DNA of 64,000 nucleotides from Hericium rajendrae (lineage: Eukaryota; Basidiomycota; Agaricomycetes; Russulales; Hericiaceae). This document shows, piece after piece, positions 10,488-21,710 of the stretch. The stretch is taken from positions 1,240,001-1,304,000 of the forward strand of contig CM065883.1 in NCBI GenBank assembly GCA_033439255.1. The letters run 5' to 3'. The notes beneath the pieces are model-generated. The model made no database searches. It worked only from the letters and a program-made list of their open reading frames with translations, and was not told where the DNA came from. Each line of letters begins with the position of its first letter. Within the stretch, counting starts at the first letter, position 1. Position numbers and translations under genes: made by a program.

Positions 10488-11322
10488 CTAGTTGAATACC
10501 AGCCTTAATCCCTTCCACCATGTCCACAGACCTACGAGAGCTAGGCTCAGTACAGCTGGTCCGAGGTCGAGCTCAATAATCGCGAAGACCCAGATAGTAC
10601 CGAGAGGTGGGAGCTATTTGTCGATGTGAGCAGAACGACAGGTGGATCAGAGCGGCGCGGCCGCCACATACCTGCTGCATATTTTTGAGCCAGTTTCCCC
10701 AGTTCACCATCCAGATCATCCGCGTGCCGGCGGCTATGGCCAGCAGGAAAAGGAGAAATTGTGCCCGCCGTCTCGCCTTATGCCGGTTTGCTACCACACA
10801 TATCAACACATCAGTCAACGAGAGTTGATGGTAACGAGAACTCACAATAGAAGACAAAGACGGATAATACTGCGAAGACAACAGACGTCATAACCATCGG
10901 ACTGCATCAAATAGAGGGAACACGTACTAGGGACGCTGCTAGCCATCCGGCCAGCTATCAAGCTCCAGTCAGGTTGTTGCCGGTACTGGAAATGCACCAA
11001 TCTAGAGTCTCATGTATCTGAAAACGCAAGATGGTCTAATTGGAAGTGCTACTCACATGTACATCAGGAGGAGCAAAAAAGAAATGGGTATAATGAGCGT
11101 GACGGCTGAGAAGATCTCCTCTGCCAGAGGATACACCTCGTCCTCGTCCTCGTCCTCACCAGTGCCATCGGCCTTAGTCTCGGCTGGCTTCCGTTCAGCA
11201 GTAGCCTTGTTGAGGATACCAGTCTGCCGTATGAGGCGCCATTGCTCGTCCTCGGGCATGTCGATCAATGGCTTGTCTGGCTCTGCAGCTGGCTTTGCTT
11301 GTGTCTTTCGGCTGCGAGCCAT
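10488..11322 (-). CDS. Small multi-pass membrane protein, unknown function
   Basis: Five exons: 11057-11322, 10928-11001, 10846-10869 (24 nt), 10672-10790 and 10488-10613, giving 202 residues. The N-terminal 70 residues are charged and cytosol-like (PEDEQWRLIRQTGILNK, then an Asp/Glu run). About four hydrophobic segments follow: LAEEIFSAVTLIIPISFLLL, VPILSVFVFYSNR, AQFLLFLLAIAAGTRMIWMV and TIWVFAIIELDLGPAVLSLA. The pattern fits a small conserved fungal membrane protein family whose function I cannot name, and no catalytic motif is visible. It is transcribed away from the FAF1-like gene, with about 180 bp between the start codons carrying overlapping CACGTG boxes. Confidence 0.82.
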
Positions 11323-11438
11323 ACAGTGCGTAGAGTTAGCTGCTAGGAAGTGGTCAGGGACTGTGTTGAACTGTCGACGTCGAAGCCGCCGGCTGTTGTG
11401 TCCAGCACACTGCGCGCCAATCGCCCGGATATTCCGAG

Positions 11439-11450
11439 CACGTGCACGTG
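11439..11450. promoter_or_regulatory. Tandem CACGTG E-boxes in a divergent promoter
   Basis: CACGTGCACGTG is two back-to-back copies of the palindromic E-box bound by Cbf1/USF-type bHLH factors. It lies between the start codons of the membrane-protein gene (11322, minus) and the FAF1-like gene (11503, plus), so it could act on both. Binding itself is inferred. Confidence 0.5.
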
Positions 11451-11502
11451 TGCTTCCGCGACTTCGAGTTTTGTTTCTCGCATTTGCGTTGCTGCACTCA
11501 GC

Positions 11503-12847
11503 ATGTCGGGGAGCGACGATTTGCTCAAAATCCTCGAAGCGCATGGACAGAGCTTCATATCTTCCTTTGGTGATGTGCCCCCCAGCGGCAAGAAGCGCAG
11601 AAGAATTGCAGCGGATGTTGACGGCAAGGCCGCGGCGAAGGCTGCAAAACTGACCGAGGATGAAGATGAGAAAAAGGAATGGTTGGGATTTTCCAAGTCA
11701 GATTCTGATACCGACGAGGAGGAGGAGGAGGAGGAAAACTATGACGAAGAGGAAGAGTGTGAAGAGGAGGAGGAGGAGGAAGGGGAGGAGGTGGGAGGTG
11801 AGCCTATCATCCATATGAATAAGATCTCGGGTTTATGAGGTTTCTTCAGACGATGGATTTACAGCCGACATGCACGCTGCACACGCCCCACAAGTTGTTA
11901 TCTTTGAGGATAACAGGCCCGGGCCATCGTCAACGTCTAAGGCGCAAGGAAGAGCCTTCATGGTGAGCGCATCCATCCTCAGTACCATCCAGTATTCATT
12001 GATCATGACTGAAGTCGTCCAAAGTCTCAAAACTTCGACGCGTTATAGACGTCCAAGAGAGTGATAATACCAAACCTGGCGATCAGGATGAAGACAGGTA
12101 CTGCCGAACGCAGTTCGGCCAGAAAGAGCTATCTGACCATTGATCACAGGTCGAATGTGCAGAACGATGCTCTACTTCATCGCCTAGTGCATACTCAGCT
12201 GCTCTCTGGATCATTGAATCCCGAGTTAGAGCTGACATCAGCTCAGCGCAAGAAGGCATTAGCGGGGCGCGTCATGGAACTATCTGGTAAAGCGAAACTA
12301 GGCAAGGGCCAACGGGCCGTTACTGAGAAGGAGCGGAACAAGGCTGCAAAGCGAGTACGAGAAGGGATTATCGACAAACAAGCAGATCGCCGCGTCAGGG
12401 ACCGGGAAGAGGTATGAAGCTTGTTAGGATGTGATGCTCAATTCGTGCTTACGATGAGAAATGCAGGCGAAGGACATGGGCAATTATCACCCTACTATCA
12501 AGAAGCTCTTCGAGGATGAATCCGAGACCCCGAACCAAAGGAAGCGGGAAAAAGGATTGGGAATGGGTGTGGGCAAGTTCAAGGGAGGGATGCTGAATCT
12601 GAGTCGAGACGAGATCCGCTCTATACAGGGTGATCCTTCTAGGGGGATGCGCGGTCGAGGACGTGGGCGAGGACGTGGCGGAGGACGTGGCGGAGGACGT
12701 GGCGGAGGGCGCGACGGAGGGCGCGACGGAGGGCGCGACGGAGGGCGGGATGGAGGGCGCAGCGGAGGCGGAGAGCGCGGTGGAGGGCGTGGTGGAGGGC
12801 GTGGTGGAGGGCGCGGTGGAGGGCGCGGTCGCGGAGGGAAGAGATAA
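11503..12847 (+). CDS. FAF1: Faf1-like 40S rRNA-processing protein with RGG tail
   Basis: Five exons: 11503-11797, 11850-11962, 12015-12097, 12150-12411 and 12467-12847, giving 377 residues. An acidic Glu-run region follows the N-terminus, and basic helical segments lie in the middle. The conserved end GVGKFKGGMLNLSRDEIRSI is the signature of the Faf1/C1orf131 family (DUF4602), nucleolar proteins needed for early 18S rRNA processing in the small-subunit processome. Family proteins usually end near that motif. Here it is followed by about 65 residues of Gly-Arg repeats (GRGRGRG, GGGRGGGR, GGRDGGRD), a typical RNA-binding, arginine-methylated tail. A weaker alternative donor at 11791 would change only three residues at the first junction. 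Confidence 0.85.
12650..12838 (+). repeat. Gly/Arg-coding minisatellite inside the FAF1-like gene
   Basis: Short units related to GGCGGACGTGGCGGA and GAGGGCGCGACG repeat in tandem and encode the Arg-Gly-Gly and Arg-Asp-Gly-Gly tail. Slippage in such units is expected to change tail length between strains. Confidence 0.75.
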
Positions 12848-13247
12848 AACTAGTGAAACGCTCAGATCGTCCTATCGTCTTCTTTGCCTACAATACCTGT
12901 CTGCATAGCGGTCGGTGGCTTGGCACTTCAATAACGCTCTTTGTCTTCTGTGATGCTGATAAGTTATGGCGAGGTGCACATCAATCATACTAATGATATC
13001 GGCATTGCAAAATACATGTCGCATAGTAGAATGTCCAGTGAAAATTAGATACAGCATATTTGAATGGACGTAATGACATAGTCAATAATCGAACTGGCAA
13101 TAAACGATTAAGCCCTCCCAGGATTAAGAGCGTTTAGACTTCGGAAGCTGTGAACGCTGGCTTGATGGCCCAAACTTGCAGGATAAGCACTATACGATAA
13201 GTAACCGAACTCAGTCGAAGTAGAGAGACACCATCTGCAGCGAGATC
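12848..13247. other. Convergent 3' intergenic region
   Basis: Both neighbouring genes end here, facing each other. Nothing beyond AT-richer 3' flanking DNA is visible. Confidence 0.4.
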
Positions 13248-14930
13248 TCACCTTGGAGCATTATTGCTAGCATTCATGTCCGGGGAATAGATGATGCGAA
13301 TGGATGTTTGTGGGCTAGGAGAACGATGAGACCTGTGGGACCGACGGGATCTCTGACTGCGTGTGTCATCCGGTCGCCTTAAGTGAACAATCAGCGCAGC
13401 CTTCCTGAGAATAACATCAAACCTACGTCTGCATTTCTCGTCGATCAAGAGACACTGTCACTGGCGATGGCGAGCGAGATCGCCAGACGCTAGTCATAGT
13501 GAGTAACAGAGTTCATGGAGTTCATAGAGTGCAAGCGAACAGACTTACTCTGGTGTCACGTATTGGCCCAAGTGAACCACGTTAGGGCGATGGCCTTGAT
13601 AGGTGTCATCGCTGACATCGGTACTTGCCTCGTCAGTACCATTTGTCCTTGGAAATAAACTGAGTTAGGACAGCCATCCCGGGGCAGAGAATCATCGTGT
13701 CTTACTCGTATATGACGCGACCTGCCTCATCTTTCAGAATGATAGGAGCCTCTCGGTATTGTACAGGTGGGCTTGTACCACTGAAATCTCCCACTCTGCA
13801 ACGACAACAATGAGACATCCCGGAATATGGTCGAGAACACGAAGCATTACCTTTTGAGCTCCCTGCCGTGCTCATCTCGGAAGATCACATTCATCCCTGG
13901 AGGGATGATGTAGTAAGTGCGTTCGTGGGGATTCACGGTGCGATGTCTCGGTGTAACCGATCGCCCACGATCGTTGTACGGCTCAGCAGGAACCTAGGTT
14001 GTACTGAGCATGGCCGGACTGGGCGTCGGACTACGTCTGGCTCACCTGTATTCGCGTTCCGTCTTCAAGCACGTGCACAACACTTGCAGAGCCAGCACTG
14101 AAAGTGGGGCTTACTGATCTCTGACCCTGCAGACAAGATTAAGACGGGTAAGATGTCGACGTCAAGCAGAGGACAGACACGCACAGGGTTTGAATCAGGA
14201 TGCTGATGCTGATGCCGGTCCTGTGCACGATGATGCTCTCCTGGATTCATCTCCCATTCATACGCCTCGGCCACTTGACGGTGTTCTCTGTGAGGCCGAT
14301 GACCAGCTGGCCGGGCTGAGGTCCGAGGCTCCGGATGTGCATTGCGGACAAATCCAGGATCCCTGAGCTGTACACCAGGTCCTATCGATGCTTGAGGGGT
14401 GGGAGTTGCGGAGAACTGTTCAAACATACGGCTTTGCGAATGAGCCAGATCCTCTTGTCGTTGAACCACAGGTATTGGGCTATTGCGGACAGATGATTCT
14501 GACAAGGCATATGCGGTATCTTCTGTCGAGTGACTAGGGATACTCTCGTCGTCAGAATAGTAGTCTTCGACAGTAGGCCGCCGATGCCGCGGGTGTTCGT
14601 GCTCTGGGGGATGATCTAAAAGCTCCCATGGCTGCGCATAGCGTAAATACAATGACAATACAAAGTCGAAGGGCAACTCACTTCGTCTTCTTCCGACTAT
14701 CGAGGAGATCTGTCAGTACGATTCAAGCTTGACTAAGTGTGTCTTACCTGCGGTCTCCGATGGCGAGGGAGTATGTTATGAAAGATGGAAGGTGATTGGT
14801 GCTGAATGTCTTGCCTCAAGTCCAACGAGTCGTCCTCGGTGTACTCTAGGTCTGACTCCTCACCATACCGCTCTTTTCCTCTAGATGGGGACTCTTTTCT
14901 CGACCTGAAGAAGTTGAAACGATGGTGCAT
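13248..14930 (-). CDS. Arg/Ser/His-rich protein of unknown function
   Basis: Nine exons: 14748-14930, 14682-14696 (15 nt), 14185-14631, 14046-14126, 13851-13993, 13706-13795, 13549-13647, 13427-13489 and 13248-13377. Every junction is GT-AG and in frame, giving 416 residues. The N-terminus is basic and Ser-rich, then acidic (YTEDDSLDLRQD). The middle is rich in His, Pro, Gln and Arg. A more ordered-looking part follows (SASVVHVLEDGTRIQ, TYYIIPPGMNVIFRDEHGR, APIILKDEAGRVIYE). The C-terminus carries Arg-Ser and Ser-His repeats (RSQRSRRSHRSHRSPSP). I recognise no domain. The RS-like end hints at a nuclear or RNA-linked role, but that is only inference. Confidence 0.75.
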
Positions 14931-15441
14931 AGCTCACAGACTGGTCAATACAATACGGCGGACAGACGAGTAGGGGTGTTTGTACTGTAGTGGGGTGTGG
15001 GCGAAGGGGAAGAGTCAGTGACTTGCCATGAGGCATCAGATGTCCGCTGGACGTGATCAGCCATTGGACTAAAGTTCGATCTGGCGGGTCGGAGCCTTGA
15101 GCCTTGAAGATTCATGTGCTACGCTTCAATGGGGCCTTACCTAGACATTACACGACGAGCACACGATGAGATACGAAGAGGTCGTGTTAGAAACGCGGCA
15201 GACCTTGACATCTGTCAGCATCTGTTTCGATCGATATGGATTAAGCACGAGCCATTCTACGGAATCCAAGATACGATACACAAGCGTCCTTGCGGTGAAG
15301 GAATCTGCAAGGGAACGGCAATTACTGTGATAAGTAACTGGGCTTGTGAAGGCATTTGCCACGGCGAAGGGGCGTGGACGAGATGAAAGATAGATCAACA
15401 CGAGTTCCGATATCAGCACGATCTGGCCTCCGTCATAGACA
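14931..15441. other. Intergenic region upstream of the minus-strand Arg/Ser-rich gene
   Basis: This contains the promoter of the gene starting at 14930 and the 3' flank of the p27-type gene. The short open frames here have no recognisable content. Confidence 0.35.
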
Positions 15442-16819
15442 TCATGAACGATAGATCTGACTTTCTCGCTGAAGTTGTCGAACGTGGGACAGTGCCTGTG
15501 CAACTCTACCGATGGCCTCGGCGGTCTGGGAGATACTGGATGGATCCAGAACAGCTTGCCCGGAAATAGATGTGAGCCTTTCCGATAGCATAGATAGTGT
15601 TAATTCCAAAGTCTTTGCCGAAGTCTGGAGAGTGCCCTGAAATGAGGATACACACATATATATATCAGCTGGCTACCCAGTGGTGAATAAATTGTACGAT
15701 ATGCTGACCTCAAACTCGACACCAGAACTTGCAGGACCGTTGGCATGAGCCAGGTCCGACGAAAAGTAGGACTATACACGTAGTCAGTTTAACGTCACGA
15801 CACATGTCAAACAGTTTGGAAACATACAGGGCGCGATTTGACCGGAGAAGGGATTTGTATCACAGGTAAGGATGACGACCCGGCCTACAACAGATGCCGT
15901 TAACGCGGTCAGGAAACTCACATACCGACATCTTAGAACTTACAGTTGGCGTGTCATCTCGAAGAACCGCTTTGCCCTTGCTCTGGGAGATGCGCGTGGT
16001 TGATGGACCAGCTGCGGAGTCCGGAACTCGAGATTCGTTGAGCTGTGACGGTGGTGTATTCACCGGCACCAGTCGAGCGAACCCGCGAGCACCTGGATCA
16101 TCGACATAGACGGTGCCGCACACAATACATTCCTAATATTTGCATAAAGAACACCGCTCACTAGGTCGAATTTGTGGTCATACGCACTTTCCTAGGATCC
16201 TTTTCGCCGCCTGCCCTAGGTGGCCTCACTAGTGGGACCCCGTAGCAAGTAGCACCAGGGCATTCGTCGGCCAACATAGCCCATCCTTTAAGGAGACGCT
16301 TCCCAATCTCTGCAGATGCAATATCGGATTGATGTCGACGGCGGATGGATTCCTCCGTTTCTACAGGCGGAGCGAACGTAGGAGAGCTCAGGGTGCTTGA
16401 GACTTCGGTAGGTGGAGTCGAATGACGTGAGAAATGGGTGCTAGACGTAAAGCTGGGGGACGGATGTTCATTGCTGGGAGCCTCAGAGGTAGATGTGGAT
16501 GATTGAGGCTGGGAGGCTTCATGAAGATAAAAGTCGTGAAGTGTATAAGAGAAAGTACACAAGAGAAAGTACACAGGAAAAAGCCTCACGAGAACCATCA
16601 CAATTGGCACAAAACCAAATCACAGGTGATTGGCCGTTAGGGGATCGCATTAATGGTACGCGACATCCGGGAGTTGGACAAGACTTGTTCGTTAGTACCT
16701 GTGAAGAATATGTGAATATGGCCTTTACTCGTCAAATAAGATGAAGGGCTGTCTGTTCTCACCCATCCTTTAAGCATATACTCGCCAAGCGTGCTGGGTA
16801 CATCAATGACTGCGCTCAT
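15442..16819 (-). CDS. Double p27/SSSCA1-type zinc-ribbon protein
   Basis: Seven exons: 16763-16819, 16575-16698, 16188-16516, 15944-16132, 15828-15884, 15709-15771 and 15442-15636, giving 337 residues. Two copies of the Sjogren/scleroderma autoantigen p27 (ZNRD2) zinc ribbon are present: LGEYMLKGW, then CPTPGC and CANC (about residues 11-55); and GKRLLKGWAMLADECPG, then CIVC (about 135-175). Each keeps the GW helix and two Cys pairs for one zinc. A Ser/Thr/Pro linker separates them, and the C-terminus is helical (LTLSMLSERL, AIGRVAQALSHVRQLQ). Animal p27 has been linked to mitosis, but the fungal role is unknown to me. The 5' end faces the EDEM-type gene across about 260 bp. Confidence 0.85.
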
Positions 16820-17079
16820 CTCGTCCTATCTCTAGCCGGGTAAGTGCAAGAAATTGGCAGATGCGGCGTTGGGACTCGGTACCTGTCGGTCGACGGCATT
16901 ATTATTATCACGACGTCGAAGAGGGTACTTTGTTCCCAGCACATGCCTACTTGCATCACATGACCCTGAACGCGACGTGGCGAGTCGGGCGAACGCAACG
17001 CGCCACGTCCAAGCCTTGCCACTGCCATTTGGCAGCTCGACTTTCCTTTCCATCACCTTTTGTCATCAGATACCACTGT

Positions 17080-20000
17080 ATGCGCTGGATGTTGCGATGG
17101 CCAGAGACGCTGTTGGCTCTGTTCGTGGTTGTCTTGGAAGCCTATAGATGGAGCTATGACCAAACGCCCAACCTTGTAAAAGCCAGCTGGACGTCGGAAA
17201 GGAAACTTGATACACGGTGCGCGCGGGTTTCAAGTATATAGTTTATGATGCTTATTTTATGACAGAAATAAAGTGCGAGATCTCTGGTACCATGGGTATG
17301 ACAGCTACATGAGATACGGTGCGTTTCTCGTCTTGGTACGCGCCGCTAGTAACCCAGCATGAATGACTACCTTTTTTTCTGGCATGCAAAGCATTTCCAC
17401 TTGACGAGGTGAGTCAATACTGTCCTTTAACGCGTGCTCTTGTCTCATGTCTTACCATCCAGCTTTCACCTCTGTCTTGTACAGGGAGAGGCCCAGACTG
17501 GGAGATACCGTGAGTCGCACTGTGAATATTCAGTCTGAAGCTAATGTTGACTGTTCTGCATTAGCGAGAACATCGCATATAATGATGTTACTGGCAACTT
17601 TTCACTCACACTCATAGATTCATTGGACACACTGGTGGTTTTGAATGACCGTCCTGGTTTCGAAGAAGCAGTTCGGAAGGTCGTACACTGGGTATCATTT
17701 GATGTTAACACCAAACCACAATTATTCGAGACAAACATCCGAGTTCTGGGAGGCTTACTCTCTGGTCACACCTTCGCAAACCAGACGGGAGGTGCATTCC
17801 ATTTACCTTGGTACAATGGAGAGTTGCTCGCGATGGCCTATGACCTGGGCAACAGACTTTTACCTGCATTCTCAACGCCCACTGGTATCCCATTCGCTCG
17901 TGTAAGCCGGGTTTATCTTCTAATCTACGCTTGAAAATCATCGAATGATAGACGAATCTCCGACATGGAGTTTCTCGAGGCGAAAGTATCGAGTCTTGTA
18001 TGTCGTCCTTAAATTTTATCACATGCTTTGGGTGAACATGAGCGCCTTTTGCAGGTACTGCCGGCGCAGGATCGCTCATCCTGGAATTTGCAACTTTGAG
18101 TCGTTTAACCGGTGATGACAGATTCGAAAAGGCTGCACATAAAGCATTTTTTGCCCTATGGAACCGCAAGTCAGAGATAGGGTTAGTGGGTAATACAATC
18201 AACATATGGACGGGAGTCAGTCATTTCTCGTTAGATTGTCGTTCTGTGCTGACGTGTCGTAAAGACCTGGACACATCCAGAGGTTAGCGGAATCGGCGCT
18301 GGGGTCGATTCTTTCTTCGAATATGCCTTGAAGTGGTACATTCTCAGCGGTACGTGTCCTCATTAGTATCATTCTCGTTAGTCACCTGGCAAAACTCAGG
18401 AGAGCATGAATTCTTGGATGTTTGGAATGACTCCTACGCTGCCATTATGAGATACGCTCGAGCCTCGGACGGCTTCTGGGTCAGTTTGATTCCCCATCAT
18501 GCAAAGCTTGTCGTGCTAAGGCTATTGCAGTATCGTCGCGTGAACATGTTCACCGGTGATGCTGCCTATTATACCGTTGATTCCCTGTCAGCATTCTGGC
18601 CTGGACTTCAGGTATTGGCAGGAGATGTCGAAAGTGCCATCAAATCCCACATGATGTGTCAGTATCAAGCTGTCATGGTCGCGATTCTCTTATTGACTAC
18701 CCATAGACTGGCAAATTTGGAAACGACATTCGGGGCTTCCTGAAGTCTGGGATATGAACTACAAGATGGCAACGTCTACTCAATTTCCACTTCGTCCGGG
18801 TAAGTTTATGCAGAAATCGATGTATCCAATCCTATTTAGCGCTCACGCGAACTCAAGAGTTCATCGAATCTACATGGTATCTGTACCGCGTAAGATTTCC
18901 GCCTTCGATATGCTTCCACCATTTAAAACTACTACTAGGCTACGCGCGATCCTCTTTACCTCGACATAGGAGAACGGATATTCTATGACATCCTTTTCAG
19001 GGCAAAAGTACCATGTGGTCTTGCGAGCATTCGCGATCTCCGGGATAACTCACAAGAAGATCGAATGGAGTCCTTTGTTCTCTCCGAGACCCTAAAAGTA
19101 CGTTGCATTCCAGGTCGAGTGTGCTTTGTAACTCATATCACCTCAGTATCTTTATTTATTGTTTGATGAAGCGAATCCGCTTCATACGGATGACTCTAAC
19201 TACGTGTTCACCACCGAGGGACACTTACTTCTTCTCGACAGTCAGCATATGAAGCCCATGTCTGCCGTTGTTCGGCAACTGCGTCGTATGGAGAGCCATC
19301 AATGTCCCGTATATCATGCTCCGTACTTCGGGGATACAGGCCTTCCTGGGTTGATGGTGGGCATTCCATCGCGCAGAGACGCAGACTACGCCGCGCAGCT
19401 CGTTGGCTCCGCTCTAAGTGACCGAGATGAGAAGTATTGGCACGCAAGTGGATTGTGTGTAGTACCCGAAGTCGACCTCTTTGTACGTTTTCAGATCTCA
19501 TAGCAAAGCCTCGACTAACCATTTCAACGTCATTTCAACTTCAGTCATATGATTTCATTCTTTCAGCGAATGGAGAAGCTGTGGAGGAGGACTTGAGCCC
19601 TAGTTTGAAGAAGATCGCTCCAGTCGCAGACGGCTTCGTCATAAACAACGTGTCTGGCATTCGGGCGCGTATCGTCAGTCGCTTGGATGGAAATGGCTAC
19701 GACGTATCGAAACGTGAGTGTGTTCCTTCCTTTCTTAATGTGAAATGTGATATTTAAACTGTTTCTTTCAAGTCGGTCCGCACACCGTGCACAGCGGCCA
19801 ACTCGTTTATCTCAATGATACCGCACTCGTGTCGCCGCCAGCAACCGAACGCACAGATGATGACAAGCCACGACATCCTGACGTTCAGATCCGCTTCTTT
19901 TTCGATTTCCTCGATCAGAACCTACAAATGCAGCTAGCCCCGGAGGCGGCCATGGAAATGTTAGTGACCGCCCATACAGCACTGTTCGGCGGTAGCCCAT

Positions 20001-20521
20001 TTACGGCACCCTCCGAACGAGAACACCCTCGTCGTCGCTTTGGCCACGGTGAGGGTGTCACGCTAGCTCGCGATTCGACCAACGCATACGGCTGCGCGCC
20101 ATACAAATATGACTATCCAAACGAAGCCCTCCTTGTATATCGAGGACAGTGCACTTTCCTCGAGAAGATGCAGAACGCGCATAAGGCCGGGGCTTCAGGC
20201 GTTGTGGTAATGAGCGACAAGGACTACGCGATAAATCCATCGGTCTCGGATGAGGAGCTGATGACAATTGGAGGGACGCTGGACGACGTGGTCATGGTTG
20301 TACTGCGGAGATCAGACGCGTTGAAGGTGTCTGCCTTATTGGATGTTGTAGAGAGCCAGGGCATGGGTCAGGTCATGCTGGCAGTGGATCCTGAAGATCG
20401 GGTAGCAGAGCCTTGGGTGGTTGATGCAGACCAGCAGAACGCGAAGAAAAATGCTGCTGGTACTAATCGTGTACTTTATCTCAATGGCCATCCGCTACTG
20501 AATACAAGGATGTTGGTGTAG
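17080..20521 (+). CDS. EDEM-type GH47 mannosidase-like protein with PA domain
   Basis: Sixteen exons join in frame (first 17080-17216, last 19773-20521), giving 875 residues. A hydrophobic N-terminus ([11 protein letters not shown]) acts as signal or anchor for the ER. The GH47 fold follows, with YDSYMRYAFPLDELTPLSC, DSLDTL, catalytic Glu in [10 protein letters not shown], catalytic Asp in [15 protein letters not shown], catalytic Glu in PLRPEF, and the calcium-binding Thr in TTEGHLLLL. This matches Htm1/EDEM, which trims mannose on misfolded glycoproteins and sends them to ER-associated degradation. After it comes a protease-associated domain (about residues 690-800: [29 protein letters not shown]), also found in EDEM3-type proteins. 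No HDEL-like tail is present. The second ATG at 17089 is an alternative start. The gene ends 54 bp from the APRT stop. Confidence 0.93.
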
Positions 20522-20575
20522 ACCGTCAAATATGTGACATATGAGTACAACATTCTCTTTATCCTCGCTCGCCAA

Positions 20576-21294
20576 TCAGTCCTCCATTTTGATCATGGAA
20601 TAAGAAGGAGCATCGAGCTTCTTCGCGCCATGGAGGAACGTCAACTCGATGATGAAAAGATATTCTAGCAGGTTGCCGCTCTGCTTAGCGACGAGTTCAC
20701 CAGCGGCTTTAGCGGATCCGCCTGAGGAAAGAATCAGTTCTGGGTTCCATGTTCCGCAAATGGGGCAACGTACCAGTTGCCATGAGGTCGTCAATTATTA
20801 CAACATTCTGTCCGGGAGTGATCGCATCTGATTGCATCTCAAAGACATCCTATACAGGATGCCATCAGTCCTCATAAAACGCTGTCGAGGGATATACAGG
20901 ATGCTTACGCCGCCGTACTCCTTCTCGAAGGAGACTTGGGTGCACTCTCCGGGCAGCTTCCCCTGCTTGCGAACCGGGACGAAGGCAGCCCCTAATCTAA
21001 GCGCGATTATCGGTCCCAGAAGGAACCCGCGAGCGTCAAGGCCGACGACAACGTCGATCTTCTTGGTAGGAGATTTGAACACCGTCTGCGACGTCAGATG
21101 GTAGAGGAAATGGGTGATCAGCGTCTCGAACGCGGTCGGGTTCCGCATCAAAGGGAAGATGTCGAGGAAAACGATTCCCTGAAAAGGCGTCAGCTTCCGA
21201 TGAATCGCTGAGACAATTGGCGCACCCTCTTGGGAAAATCGGGATGCTCCTTGAGTAAGGAGCGGATGTAGCGGACGTCTGTCATTTGAGCCAT
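20576..21294 (-). CDS. APT1: Adenine phosphoribosyltransferase
   Basis: Four exons: 21226-21294, 20909-21178, 20774-20849 and 20576-20721, giving 186 residues, normal for the family. It makes AMP from adenine and PRPP in purine salvage in the cytosol. Seen motifs: HPDFPKRGIVFLDIFPL at the N-terminus, VVGLDARGFLLGP, the substrate loop VPVRKQGKLPGE, and the PRPP-binding site VVIIDDLMATGGSAKAA, which is split by the last intron. The C-terminal LLEYLFIIELTFLHGAKKL also fits. The start MAQMTDVRYIRSLLKEHPDF is the first ATG and aligns well with the family. The gene converges with the EDEM-type gene. Confidence 0.95.
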
Positions 21295-21710
21295 GGTAGT
21301 CGTCGAGAACAAGGTCTTGGTTGGGTCGATGGTGAAAAACTAGGAGAGTACAATCGAGGCAATCTATCATTAAACCCGACCGGTAGGTTGGCCTTGCCAA
21401 TCGACATTTTTCAGTCAACTAGACACTCGGCCACGTACTTAGCGCAGACAACTTATATCGCGCACAATCTGGTGACACTACTATGATGGTACATAGCAAG
21501 ACATGGGTGTTGCGCTTAGAATGCTTGTAAGTACGACGACTCGGTATTACGGTCAAGCCTTCTGCAGATGCTACAAGAATTCACTAAGCCTTCCGGCTGC
21601 TCAAATCACACGACATGTACCATAGAGGAATGCAATAAATCATGTTCTCATATGGGGTGTGTGGAGACCTGTCAGCATACAACAGGTAAAAAACATGTAA
21701 GACAACACGA
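21295..21710. other. Intergenic region
   Basis: This lies between the APRT start and the eS1 stop, both on the minus strand. It should hold the APRT promoter and the eS1 3' untranslated region. No clear core element or RNA gene is visible. Confidence 0.35.

Noticed and set aside
12630-12908. Val/Glu/Asp repeat frame over the RGG region
   Set aside because: It is the alternative frame of the same minisatellite. The RGG frame continues the Faf1 protein.
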